DNA of 64,000 bases, taken from Steromphala cineraria. Taxonomy: Eukaryota; Mollusca; Gastropoda; Trochida; Trochidae. The notes below the pieces were generated by a model. The model worked only from the letters and a program-made list of their open reading frames with translations. It searched no databases and was not told the DNA's origin. Shown here piece after piece: positions 24,165 through 36,712 of the stretch. The stretch is taken from positions 35,562,478-35,626,477 of the forward strand of contig OU744732.1 in NCBI GenBank assembly GCA_916613615.1, read 5' to 3'. Positions within the stretch are counted from its first letter, which is position 1, and each line of letters begins with the position of its first letter. Made by a program: the position numbers and the translations under genes.

Positions 24165-24923
24165 TTTAAACTGATTTATTGTTTCAGAAAATAACATATC
24201 AATGTATAAGAATTTGGTGTTATGTAAACTGGCAACATATGGCTGATGTTTGTGTTATTGTTTTATTTGTATACATCAAACTCCTATGTTTTGTGTAAAT
24301 GATATAAATTGTTATAACCTGAATTCAAAAAGTAACTTTGCAATTTTAAAACTGAAATTTCGAAAACGATTTCATGTTTACATTTTCATCTAAGTTGACA
24401 ATGACATAGTTAAACCCACACTTTCAAGTTTAAAACTTTTAATTGAGCAATTTTCATGCATTTTTGCAGAAAGGAGGAAAATGTCATAGTCACGTGACGT
24501 TTCCGCTGGAACTTAGTCACGTGACAAAATAATAACTGTCCATAATGAATGTTTGTCAGTCCAATATTGAAAAAACACCTTAAACCAGTGAAACATTATA
24601 GCAAAAATATCGCCACTCTTCTCTGAAAATTGACAAAATTGATCAAACACAGCCCTTGGTACAAGAATTGGTAGTGTTCCTTCATTTCTAATTCTAACTC
24701 GATCCGGCTATACAGAGAGGTTGTGAGGATTGCTGACAACCCTGAAACACAAAAAAAACCAGTTGTTTTTTCACTGCATGAGAGCCGATATCTGTGACGT
24801 TGTCTCTCAGTGACGTCAGAGATAGCAAACATCAAAGGTCGGCATGTTTTTATGTTCTCGTGCACTTTATGAACTTGGACAGATCTAATTAGAGCTCATC
24901 GACTGCTAAGTTGATAGCTATTG
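24165..24923. other. Unit 1/unit 2 joint: sequence unique in the window
   Basis: Homology with unit 4 stops near 24165, just after caacgagaaaat, inside a region of inverted gttacgctaactcc repeats. About 760 bp without a counterpart follow. The repeat of the unit 1 start begins near 24924 (gtcactaaacatcaacac). No gene is supported; an 89-residue minus-strand frame at 24596-24865 shows no known domain. Confidence 0.55.
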
Positions 24924-26403
24924 GTCACTAAACATCAACACATGGCAATTTCATTCGAAGTAAACCGTCAGAATTTGCATGCAATAACAATATTTAATTG
25001 CGATTGTTGAGCTCTTAAGGCTTGTTACCATTTGTACGACTCAAAGATGTGTCAATATGACAAGTAAGACTTATGTCCACACATTCCCATTAATGGAAAA
25101 ACTTCGATGCAGACGAAATGTGAAGTTGAACCTGCTGACAGAAGACGTGATCTAACGTTTGACCTTTTTTGTTACTCATGGCAGATTTGGAAGTTATAAC
25201 ACTCGGCCTGCTCAAACCTGGTACTTAAGTAGCACATTTTAGTACTTTAACGAAATTATTGCGAAAACAGCATTTGAACGAACGTCTGAACAACCAAAAT
25301 TTTTACTCCTGCCCACTTCAGATCAAATAAGTGCAAAACTGGGTTTCCCACCTTTAATTTGGATTCGCTGGTTGTTTAAACAAATGATTGATTCATAAGA
25401 GGTACTTTGTTTACTTAAATTTCTATCGTTGTTCATTCGTCAATCTGAGTCATTATAAAATTGGGCAAAGTTTCTTTTGGAAGTCAGTGTATGTTTTATT
25501 TTCAAGGGTAACATATCATATACAGTCCAATCCCTGTATGATTAAATCTATTCTAATGTTTAAACTATCCCATCAATATACTGGAAACCCATGATTAAAA
25601 TAACTTTTTTTTATCAATATTACAATAGTATCTTATCATTACATTCATTGGCCTGTTTCCTTAATGATCACTCATACAATTCAAGTTATTAAACAATGAA
25701 AGGAAGAATGAACATGCAGGCAAGTAGATATCTTGACCCGTTTCACTACCATAAGCTACCCATGTTCTGAACCGGATGTATACCATGCTAGTAACCAGGT
25801 CCTATAAGGCTTTAGATGTTGATTAATATTAATTGCAATTTGAACATTTTTATGTTGTATTTTCAAGTGTTACATTTTATTAAAAAACACACCCTAAAAC
25901 GCTAAAAACTGATGAACCACTTACTCACAATGAATAACTGACATTTTTATATTTGACAAAATATTATTTTCTGAGAATGATGGCTATGAATTTTTCAAAA
26001 TTAAATGATAAATTTCAAAATGTTCATATACTTTTTAAGATATGTAACCACGCTTTTTTATAAAAGGAGTTACCTTTTTAATACATACATTCATAATGTT
26101 TTGAAATATCGTGAATTCAACTGATTGAGTGGCACAAAATATGTCAACAATCATATTGTGCAGACAATATCTTTTTACATTCTGTTCAGTTCGCATGTAC
26201 ATTATATGTAATCTGGCCTTGTTATTGAATGTAACCTATATCATATGGACCTTGTCCCAACGTGGATATCTGACAACCGCACGAAGTATCTTCATGTCTG
26301 CCCTTGAGAATGTCAAGGTTATCTTCAATATAAGGCGCATGAGATAGCCTAGCACTTCATTGCTGCACTGAACCAGACAGTGTTAACAGCTCTGTGTTTC
26401 AAT
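24924..26403. other. Unit 2 region upstream of propeller gene
   Basis: Copy of unit 1 positions 607-2554, with a single rather than doubled 538-bp segment. It presumably holds the promoter and 5' UTR of the plus-strand gene, but no clear TATA box or initiator can be singled out. A 72-codon frame at 26129-26347 begins with GTG and is probably untranslated leader. Confidence 0.5.
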
Positions 26404-27993
26404 ATGGAGTTTGCCGGCTTTTTCTCTCTGTGCTTCACGTTGTCTTTGGTGTGCTGTGTCAGTTGTAGGGAGGACATTGGACTGATAAATGATAAACTGG
26501 ACATGCTTGAAACTGGAATGGATGTACTCTCGGCACGATTTGATTATTTTGAAAACAGAATGATGGCCGATAAAACTGATATCATACATAAGCAAAAAAG
26601 GAATATTCTGAAGATGAAGAGAAAATTGAAGACAGAAATACGACAATATGTTACTCAGGCCCTGTCTGAAATAATCCCAGGTGAGTCTGTTGAGGATCTG
26701 ATCAAGTCGGAAATGATATCCGAGATGAGGCATCTGAAAAGGGCGAACCATCAGATGAGGACACAACTCCATCTAATGAGGACATCCCTTGAACAGGTCG
26801 AAATGGACACCATGCATACAGAAAACAGTAAGTTGGTCTCTAGGCTTCTTAAATCAGATCGTTTGACAGTAGAAACACATCTTCAAATCGGGGAACTTGA
26901 TGATAAACTTAAAGAGTTGAATGATTCATGTACATCATTAAATAAAACAATCAGCAAATGTTTTGATTCAATGCTTGAATGTCAACATTGCCTGAAGTCT
27001 GAACAAGTAACAAGTGAATTGGCAAAGCATGATCGCCAGATCAGCAAACTAAACCAGACAGTGAGTGATTTGTTTAATCCATTGAATACAAGTGTCAGTA
27101 AAGACACTTTTCCTGCATCAGAAACAGCAGTCTCCTCGTCCAGTGCAGCACCAACAACGACAACAACACTTACAACGCTAACAACGACAACAACACGACC
27201 ACCAACAACAACATCTCCACACGAAGAGAGAAGTCGGATCCTTGTAGCCCCATATTATTTTCCAGCTAATCTTCAGATGCGTCAAAATTCAATCATTTAT
27301 CCTTACCTTTCTCTTAAAGGCTATCAGTCTGTTGTCTATATTTCAAAATTAAACTCCCTGTTGATTGGTTTATACAAGCCTCACAGGATCATCACATCAG
27401 AACTTGACACTTCAAGGACTTCAATAATAAGGAACAATGTAAGAACAAGAGGAATTGCAGCTGATGAGGAAAGAGGAATTGTCTTCCTTACAACAATTCA
27501 TCCCACTAAGACAATAAGTAGAATGGGTCTACGTGGGGAAAGGTTAACTTCAATAGTGAGCTTATCAGGAAATATTTATAATCCTCTTGCTATTGCCCTG
27601 AACCCGAAAGTGAAAACTATATATGCTTGTCAAATTGATAGGCTGTTAAAGGTATTTTATAATGGCACTGGTTTAAGGAACCTGGATATCGGGTCCAGAA
27701 TTTATGCAGTTACTCTTGACCTCAACAATGGTCAACTTTATTATAGTAGAGCGAAAAAGATGATGAAAATGTCTCTGGCTACCGAGATAGGAAGTGAATT
27801 GATACAGTTTTATTTTTATTTTTGGAATCTCATTTTCTACCAAAACAGTGTGTATTACACGAGCTATAGTAATTCGCCTAGTGTACTAGGTGTAGTTGAT
27901 TTTGGACAGAATAATGTGTCCAAAACACTTCAGACATTGTCATATATTCAGGTTTCCAGTGCTAACACACATGTTATTTGTTTGATCCCATAA
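26404..27993 (+). CDS. Secreted coiled-coil protein with C-terminal propeller-like domain
   Basis: Single open frame of 529 codons plus stop. The first ATG has a good context (aatATGG). Residues 1-21 are a hydrophobic leader ending VCCVSC, a likely signal peptide, so the product is probably secreted. About 25-225 are charged and heptad-rich with few prolines, a long coiled coil that could drive oligomerisation, with a cysteine cluster (SKCFDSMLECQHC). About 240-275 are Ser/Thr/Pro-rich, a mucin-like linker. About 285-529 have repeated strands with YxSR/YWTD-like spacing (NPLAIALNP, IYAVTLDLNNGQLYYS), suggesting an LDLR-B/NHL-type beta-propeller. N-glycosylation sequons include NKT, NQT, NTS, NGT and NVS. 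No introns are evident. Function unknown; lectin-like or matrix roles are guesses. A broken copy lies at 2555-4163. Confidence 0.8.
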   Translation: MEFAGFFSLCFTLSLVCCVSCREDIGLINDKLDMLETGMDVLSARFDYFENRMMADKTDIIHKQKRNILKMKRKLKTEIRQYVTQALSEIIPGESVEDLIKSEMISEMRHLKRANHQMRTQLHLMRTSLEQVEMDTMHTENSKLVSRLLKSDRLTVETHLQIGELDDKLKELNDSCTSLNKTISKCFDSMLECQHCLKSEQVTSELAKHDRQISKLNQTVSDLFNPLNTSVSKDTFPASETAVSSSSAAPTTTTTLTTLTTTTTRPPTTTSPHEERSRILVAPYYFPANLQMRQNSIIYPYLSLKGYQSVVYISKLNSLLIGLYKPHRIITSELDTSRTSIIRNNVRTRGIAADEERGIVFLTTIHPTKTISRMGLRGERLTSIVSLSGNIYNPLAIALNPKVKTIYACQIDRLLKVFYNGTGLRNLDIGSRIYAVTLDLNNGQLYYSRAKKMMKMSLATEIGSELIQFYFYFWNLIFYQNSVYYTSYSNSPSVLGVVDFGQNNVSKTLQTLSYIQVSSANTHVICLIP

Positions 27994-30724
27994 TTTCTCC
28001 ACACTTTTTTTTATGTATCATATTTTATACTCTTTTCATGTATATATATTTGTGTTGATTAGCTTACTTTTTATTCTCGCATTGCTTGCCTCGACATTGA
28101 ACACAACAATGTGTCTTATATAAATAGACTTTGTAGGTTTCTAGGTATAGACATGACCATATTGTGATTTGGTTGATAGCTTAATCATACGAAATCAGCA
28201 TTTGATACAGGGGAATAATTTTTCATGTACATTGTATATGTCATGTTTAAAAATGTTAAAACTGCCTTGCTAAGTGAGTTTGGATGTTACAAAAAAACAC
28301 AGGGAAAAACGATTTTAAAAATATATAATAATATAACAAGTTTTCTACTGCTGTTAGGCAGTTGATTTCGATATTTCCTTTAAATCCTATGTCACCCACC
28401 AGAAATTCATGAAACAAATGACAATAAATTCATTACTCTTGAGTAACTTTGATTGTACCATTTTGATTTGTTGTGATAATATTTTTAATACAGCTTTTGT
28501 GTGATGACGTTAGTGCAGTTTTAACTGAGAATGCAATAGTAAAATATCGTGAAGCAGTGGGTGTAAACACTTCCTCGGGGATTAAGCTAACGAGGTTAAT
28601 ACATTCTGCAAAAGAAATTCAAACAGTATATTTGTGAATATACAATTTTTGGGTAATGAAAGTTGTGAAACATACGTAACTACCAGTTGTTTATTTTTGT
28701 GTGTTTGCACAATATAATCGTGACATTAAAGCTATGTGTTTTTTGTTTGTTTTATCATGTTTTTTAAAAAAAACCATCTCTTTCAAATGAGTAAATTCTG
28801 TGACAGACAATTGGTTACTTCTTCAGTAAATTGTATAAAAAGGCCCTTTTCTTCATATGAAACTTATTTCCACTACTTTCCTGGGAACCAAGGAATCTAG
28901 ATATACCAGAGTAGATTGTCGTATTTATCACTTCAGGCAAAGAAAGTGCTTAAATGATAAATATTATGATTTTATTTGATCATTCCTTGATGTTTTCATT
29001 AAAGGCTCTTCACATCTGATGCACCTTATGATTCTGCAATTTTGAGAGATGATGTAATATTCTAATATTTATAATTAAGAGAGTTCATACACATTTGACG
29101 GACAAATTTTATAATCAATATAAGATGAATATATTTATATTTATTGTTTATATATTTTTTTGATTATCTTGCAGGTAAATAAATGTTTGTGTACAAGTTT
29201 GATTTTTCAGAATAGGCCTATATATGTATGACCATATCCTCTTTCACTCGATTGTGCATCAATAGAATATTGAAGCTTGTTAAGTATCTCACAACAATAG
29301 AGTCTTAACTAATTACGAAACCAAACAAATAAGAGACTATTTTATCATCTAAGTATCTACATGTAGATCTTAATTACACACATTTTTATGAATGTTTTAA
29401 GGTGTTGAATATGCATTCCTCTTAGAAATAGAGTATTTATGTTTACTGATGTATGTGCAACATGCTCTCATTGCAAAATAAAAAATGTGATATCAGAATA
29501 TTTGTTATTTATCTATGCGTAAGACGTCACACCCGAACCTCTGTAAAAAGGTCACCTGCATATAAATGCCACTTTTGGTCGTTCCCCTGGCAGCAAAAGT
29601 GTTAAAAAGAGAGTTCTACAGTTATATAAATGTGGTAGAAGTTTTTGGGGAGATAATTCAGCCAATGAAAATACTTTTTGGTTATCCACGACTTCGGGAA
29701 TTCTCAACGGCCGTATAGTGACTTGCAAAAGCATCATGCCTTTAAGTTTATTTTTCATTTACAGTGTGAGAGGGAAAGTATTTGAAAATCATATATGGAT
29801 AGGGTTTTTCATTGGAAAAATACTGTTTTATAATTGTGTAAATTGTTCTTTGTTTTATGATAAATTTTAGTTTATTAATTTTACCAAATAAAAACTAATG
29901 AGAAGGAAAAAAGCGATACTTTGTAGAAGAAAGAGTTTTCTCCCCTGGATGCCGAACCACACGGGAATAGCCGAGCTTTTGCGAATGACCATTTTTGAAT
30001 CGGCGTTGCTGATTGCACAACTAACTTCGATTGCCTCCAATCAGTTTTCTACCTTTCTATCCCATTTATTAGCCGTAATAGAACAGAGGCTAACTCGGGT
30101 ATGACTGAGCTGCCCTTGTGGGGAGAGAATGACATTGGTTATGGTTGAGATAATGACCTACAGCCGAGTGGGTATCAGATATAACTTTCAAGCGACAGTG
30201 AGAAGGTTATATCTGATGGCCACGAGGATGTGGTCATTATCTCACATACACCACATGGCTTTACCAATTTGCATTTTAACAAAAGTAGAACATCAACCAA
30301 ATATTTAGTTATTTGATAGTTGTTGTTATGGGGTAGAACTTAAATACATTCAACTTCTTAACATTTCATTTGCACAATACGCGAATTTCACGTGCAGATT
30401 GAGCATGCCAATCAGACATTCTGAGCAAGAAGTAAAATATGTTTTTTGTTGTTTCGACCAAAATTCTACATTGAACTGAAATTACATAATGTGAATACAA
30501 TTTGTAAAAAACGTCACCGGTATTGTGATTTATGGCAAATGATATTATTATGTATAATACACTATTCAGTACATCAAATATTTCCCTCTTTATGAAGCAA
30601 AAGGTGTTGCTACACCAACGTTGTCAATTTCACCTTGTGATGCACGGATTTTAAGTAAATAGCACATCGCACGAGCTGTACACAATCGGAAGTACATGGT
30701 TTGAAGGTGGAGAGGAAATTTAAA

Positions 30725-31502
30725 ATGAAGTGGTCTCATGTTTTGAACAAATATATGGCCGCGTTTCAAGGTATTTTCAGGGGGAAGTAAAGGTGAGTTG
30801 AATTTTTAAGTATATTCATGTATTTGCTGTTGAATGTTATTTATGCGTTGACCTACGAAATTGCTGAAGTATGTTACAGAGGGTTTACGCGGTATAAAAC
30901 AAGCTGTCAACAACCAAGTTAATATTAATGCATTTTGCTGTTGAAAAATCATTCTTAATGAAATTATTATGTTCAATATCATTCAGTAATGTATAAAGCA
31001 ATGTGTACATAATATTGATAAATAATGTATCAAGGTGCTTATGAGCTTATTGCTTTGAAACTGTAATTAATTTAACATGTTTCTTTCTTACTAATCACAT
31101 TATTAGATATTCATCATTAAAATATGATTGGTCCATTAAAACGTATACGCTAACATTATTCAAAAGTGAAGATTCAAAATGTTTTGAAATACAATTAGCA
31201 AAAATATTCATACCTAGAGATAGATCAACATTTATCAATAAAGTGAAACATGGATAAGCAATTTACAAAGATCACCAGTGTTTAATTTCAACAACAGACG
31301 TTACAATTTTGTTTCAGGGACTACCTATGGACACTTGATTGACTATCCAAACAACGTTAAAGTCGACCTTATTATGAATATTTCAGCAAAGACCATAGAG
31401 TCTAGCTTGTCAAAGGATTTAGAACATTGTTCACTTGGATTCTGTGTCATACTTGCTGAAACTTTTCAGCTAATCGGGAACGAGGTTAATTTTTGTGAGT
31501 GA
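30725..31502 (+). CDS. Possible small two-exon gene (weak)
   Basis: A short exon 30725-30770 (MKWSHVLNKYMAAFQ) ends CAAG before gtattt. A good acceptor (ttttgtttcag) at 31317 opens a frame in matching phase, YGHLIDYPNNVKVD onward, to TGA at 31502: about 76 codons. No domain is recognised. The unit 3 copy keeps the frame; unit 1 has a small insertion that introduces a TAG. It could equally be non-coding spacer. Confidence 0.2.
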
Positions 31503-33353
31503 AAATACTAGAAGACCTTGAGGTCTGCATTCATCATGGATAAGCACAAAGCACAAAACGATATCACCATGTGATGTATTTTATATGAAAAAAAGTTATA
31601 TATCTGTAAATAAACTACGTTTCAACATGTTTTGATATTATGTATTCTTTCGTAAATATGTCTTTGATACAAAGTCAACCTTTCAAGGTGTTAAACACAG
31701 TGGTTTTAAGCTCTTTCGAAGTGGGATACCACATAGATGTGAGGCTAAGAGGTAAGGTTATACAATATAACCATCGCACGCCTGGTTATACGACATAGTT
31801 AACCTCTGATATTCACCTGATAACCACACCACGTGGTGTATATAAATAGACTGTGCGTTTTACGAGTGGGTTATATATGAAGAAAAAAACATAATATCAA
31901 TTTCAACGTCTTTATTTTAAAATGTTCAAAAACAGGATAATGAATCTCATGTAGAGATATCACAATACTTGTACGATACGATTATATATCCCCTGGTATA
32001 TGTTCCAATCTCACGACTGAAGTATGGTTAAGTACATTTACCTAGTCACAAAAACTGTATACAAAACATAGGATATGTATACACTGTAGATAGAGGAATG
32101 GTATTATTGATAATAATTGTATATACGTGCAATGTAATAGGAATCATACAAATTGAGTAATTAGCTAGTATAGATTAAACGTTAGTTATATCTTAAAATC
32201 TACTGTATTAAATAAAGAAAATATGGTAATCAAAAAACATCTTTGAAACTTATCATTAAGATATGAAGGACCAGCAAGAAACAATTTTATATCATTTTAC
32301 CTATTTTAATAAACCAAAATCTGAAGTTCTAAAAGATATTCATTGTGTGTCAGAGTACTACCCTTATTTCCCCACAGAGGCAGCTCAGTGTAAGCAAGCC
32401 TCTGTTCTATTAAGCCTAGATCCTGGGGTTCCGTCAAATTGCCCTAGCGACAAAAAGTTAAGATATCGCCCTTATTTGAATGAAATGAAAGCCAATCAAA
32501 ACACCTTTTAGGTATCCATGACTTGAGGAAATCGAATAGTGATATGGAAAATATCATGCCTTTATGTTTATTTTCATTTACATTGTGAGAGAGAAAGTAT
32601 TTGAAAATCAGATATGGATCGGGTTTTTCATTAGATAGAAACTGTTTTATAATTGTGTACATTATTATTTGTTTTATGATACTGTAGATTTTATTTTACT
32701 TATTAACCAAACACAACTTATGAGAAGGTAAAGAGCGATGTTTTGATAAAGGAAGAGTTATCCCCCCCTGCATGTTAAATTTCAATGATAGCTTTGCTGA
32801 CGCATACGGAAATGACCGAGGTTTTGCGAATGAACACTTTTGAAACGGCGTCGCTGATTGCGCAACAAACAACGATTGCCTCCAATCAGATTTCTACCTT
32901 TCTATCCCATATAATACCCGTAATAGCACAGATGCTTACCCGGGAATGACTGAGCTGCCTCTGTGGGGAGAGAAGGTCCCTCTTGAGTCCATGACTTTTT
33001 CACACAGAACAAATAATAAAGAAAATCTTCACCTGGGTATGACTGAGCTGCCTCTGTGGGGAGAGAGTTAAGTACTTCTGACATAAATAGAAACATTGAG
33101 TTCGTGAAAATGTTGAATGTGATATGTTTAAAGGTTCAATAAACATGTATTCAACAAAGATCTCACCCGTTCAATTAATTTTCTAAGATAAACAGTAGCT
33201 TGTGGATATTGCTAGTTACTATTCTCTCTTTCAACCCCTGCCGTACAGTGCTGTTCAAAATTAAGTACATCACGCTCGCGAACGTTTTTCAACATTTCGC
33301 GAAGATAGCGATGTTAATTTTGCACAGTGGTGTATCATCCTACGATTAGTCGA

Positions 33354-33367
33354 CTGCAAATATTGAT
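33354..33367. repeat. LINE target-site duplication, left
   Basis: ctgcaaatattgat here is repeated exactly at 34798-34811. Units 1, 3 and 4 have one copy at the empty site. Confidence 0.9.
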
Positions 33368-34797
33368 TTAAACATATTTTATTCACGATGAAAGGATTGG
33401 GTACAAGTTATCCAACTTAGTGAAACCCTCTCCTATGTACAGTGCTGACATGAAATGTTGAAAATCAATATATATCGAAAACAAATTAAATACAATACAA
33501 TGATTTATATATACAATGATATATACAAAGAAAACAGAGGAAGAAATATATAGAATACATATACATGTATAGAAAACTAAGGGGAAAAGTAAGCTTTTCT
33601 TTCAGTTATCAAATCTTTTTGACTTGGAGATATACATGTGAACTTCTTTAAAAATAGTAATGTTGTCATTGTAGGTTAGATCTGCGCTGCCATATAATAT
33701 TAAATCTAAATTAACTAGTACTCTGTTAAAACATATTCTGTCGATGTTTTGAAGCATTGCATGCCTTAAATCTGAATATAATATACATTCCATAAAATAA
33801 TGTTTGGAATTTTCATAAGATAACTTACATTTACACATTGGAGTATCTTCTAGGCCAATTTGGAATAAATCGCTCTTTAATTTGCTGTTGGAATATCTCA
33901 ATTGGGTATGAATTACGTTTAATCTTCGTTTACCAAATGAAAAATAAGGCGGTGCTTTGGGCTTCTTTTGACATATATGAGACTGGAAAGTAGTTAGGGT
34001 GCCACATTCTCTGATATGATAAGGGAGATTATTCCAAAGTTGGGATGTTGATGGAAGAAATGATTGACTGTAAAGCTTTGTGCGAGAAAAAGACAAGGAG
34101 AGATCACGGACATTTCTAAGATTATAATTTGTCCTTGATGAAACTGATTAAGGCATAAGGTCACATAAGTAGGATGGGGCATTACCATTATATATTTTAT
34201 AAAATAAGGATAATTTTCGATACTGCCGTCGTTCTTTTAAAGGTTGCCATGCTGTCTCAAATGTCAATGAATCACGAGCAGCATATTTAGGGAGGCCAGT
34301 AACTATCCTGGCAGCTTCGAACTGTACCTTTTCAATTTTATCTGCTAAATCTGATGAGCAACCGTCCCACAGTTCACAAGCATATTCTAGATGCGGTCTT
34401 ATAAAAACAACGTAGATTTTGTTCAAAGTATCTCTATTTAACATGAATTTCAATTTTCTCATCGACGAAACCATCAAGGAGGTTGTTTTCACAATGTTGT
34501 TAATATGAGTGTTCCATTTACAATCAGACGAGAATGTAATTCCAAGATGTTTGTGGTTTTTTTCAAAGGTAACATTCTCATTTTGAAATTTCAAGTTGAG
34601 AGTCATATTGTGATTTTTTATACTAAAGAGGACGGCCTCCGTTTTGCTTGGATTGTAGGTAACAAGCCATCGCTCTGCCCAACTAGTCAAAATTTGAAGA
34701 TTTCTATTCAAAGTATCTTGCATGAGTTTATGGTTGATTGATGAAAACCCCATTGATGTATCATCTGCAAACAAGCGTGCGACACAATCTAATTTGT
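33368..34797 (-). mobile_element. 5'-truncated jockey/CR1-type LINE fragment
   Basis: A 1430-bp insertion present only in unit 2, flanked by a 14-bp target-site duplication. The minus strand reads from the RT active-site segment (FADDTS) through the RT thumb (HKHLGITFSSDCKWNTHI, IRPHLEYACELWDG) to the C-terminal LW-NLP and HYFMEC segments common in jockey/CR1/L2 elements of invertebrates. The left end is the element's 3' end, with tail aataaaatatgtttaa. It is dead: 5'-truncated and with one in-frame TAA near 34148. It lies downstream of the PARP stop codon, outside the gene. Confidence 0.9.
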
Positions 34798-35103
34798 CTG
34801 CAAATATTGATGCGTTATCACAAACATTGACCAGATATACAGATAACTGTCATTTTCCGATGAAATTGCATGAGACAATTTTCAAAACATAGGCAAGGAC
34901 CAAAACTTACAATCCTTGGATGAATGGTAAGGTAAAACATATATCAAACAGTATTGCATTGGGAGCCAGAAACGTTTGTTGTTATTAAAAAGTTTCATAA
35001 AATATATGTGACAACACAACGTACATATAGAGAAGCATCACTCGATTATATGTTTAGTGTTTCCATCAAGTCCAAATATAATGCTATCACAAACAAAATG
35101 TTT

Positions 35104-35521
35104 TTAGCAATATTCAATCAGATACTCTGGATAAATCTGTTTCTCACTGAACACGACATAGACTCTAGGATTCCTATCATGGTCGCATGCAGTATCTGCA
35201 AGCTTCGTTCTGTCACTCGGGTCGTAAACTGGAGGACGAGTTATCCCCCTTTCGCCTTTCCTTGACCTTCCCACAAGAACCTTTGCTTGGAACATGAACC
35301 TATGCTTATCTTTGTCTGCTTTTGTATAGCTATCAGAGTACTTTGCATCTACAGCAAAGTAAGCCCCTTCGCCATAGAGGGCACCGACGCGTTTTCCAGC
35401 CAACCGGAAGTCTATGTTTTGATGCGGGATCATTTGTGCAGCTTCCGGTGTTGTCCCGTGATAGAGATGCCTTTCATTGGCCTGGCCCTTGCCGTAGGTC
35501 GCTTCCATATCCGCCTTAGCT
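35104..35521 (-). CDS. Copy 2 exon: PARP catalytic core
   Basis: Open and motif-complete. It differs from copy 1 by two residues seen (NEKHLYHG to NERHLYHG; GEMGITRP to GERGITRP). H-Y-V triad kept. Same acceptor position. Confidence 0.85.
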
Positions 35522-36065
35522 CTGGATAAGAAAAAAGTCAGATTTAACGTGACTTTTTTCATATATGTACATGTAATTCATGATGCCGATGTTGACGATA
35601 ACGATGAGGATGAAGTGATGTAGAATGCGGATAATTGTACTTATTTTTCTGATAGTAATGCATCGTTGATGATGATAATTGCTGATGCTAATCATGATGA
35701 TGTTAATTGTGCTTATTTTCTCGTTAATAATGCACCATTAATGATAATGATTATGATGATGCTGATCATCATGATGATTACAATGATTGTGATGATAACG
35801 ATGGTGTAGATGATGCTGATGATAGCATTAACCTTACAGAGCATAATAATAATGATGATGCACTTTTAATCATGATTTAAACGACGATGATGATGATGGT
35901 TATTGTTAATGATGCATTAATATGATTAATCAATATGTTGATAATAATGATTAATATTGATATACTAATCATCTTGATGATGCCAATGCCGATGTCGAAG
36001 TCAGTGCTGATGCTGAAGCCGATTCCGATGATGATAATGATAATGATGACAACAGTAAATCTTAC

Positions 36066-36293
36066 ACGGCATAATGTCCCCATATCTTGAGGTTCTGCAC
36101 ACGCTGAATGGACACAACTGACCGATTGGGGAGTGACTTCAGCAGGTGCCCGCTCACTGTCTTGTACTCGTCCATTGTGGCCGGGTCAGTGGGGGTCAGA
36201 CTGACCAGTCTCAGATCCTCATCACCCATGCTTGACCAATGGGCAGGGGGCTGCTTAGTTCGACTCAGGAACGATTTGGGCATTTGGGCGAGT
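36066..36293 (-). CDS. Copy 2 exon: N-terminal PARP segment
   Basis: Same protein as copy 1, with RVQNLKIWGHY. Acceptor cttattcaccag, donor gtaaga kept. Confidence 0.85.
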
Positions 36294-36350
36294 CTGGTGA
36301 ATAAGATGTATCCATTAGAAATAAAACTTCTGAATTCGCATCACATGTCT

Positions 36351-36712
36351 TTAAAGGGGCAGTAGCACGTTTTTAGATATTTTATATTTTTATATTTTCA
36401 ATGATAATCGTATGTTACTGCTAAATGTATTATTTTGATAGTGTCATAAATCTCATTGCACAAGCCAATCAGCCATAGTCAGAGGACAAAGTTAGAACAT
36501 TCACACAAAATTCATTGGCGGCCATTTTTTGTGAACACCTTTTATTCATTTTCAGTAAGAAAAAGGAATCGCATGGCTAAACTTTAAATTATATATTTGA
36601 ATTATTACTGTTCCATTGTGTTTGAATACATTGTCTTTCAATTGGAACCATTTATTTTCATTTTCCTGACATCACCTTATATTTCAACCAAAACGTGCTA
36701 CTGCCCCTTTAA
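36351..36712. mobile_element. MITE family A, unit 2
   Basis: Counterpart of 11016-11376, with both terminal repeats and TTAA edges kept. Confidence 0.8.

Larger units (their letters stand above)
27994..35103. other. Unit 2 spacer, with LINE insertion
   Basis: Near-identical to 4164-9766 but with about 1.44 kb of added LINE plus target duplication at 33368-34811 and a 120-bp insertion near 29585-29690. Dispersed repeats lie at about 29680-30125 and 32510-33070. No firm genes. Confidence 0.65.

Noticed and set aside
24596..24865. 89-residue minus-strand frame as a new 5' exon of copy 1
   Set aside because: No similarity to MIB domains and no splice site in suitable phase could be shown.
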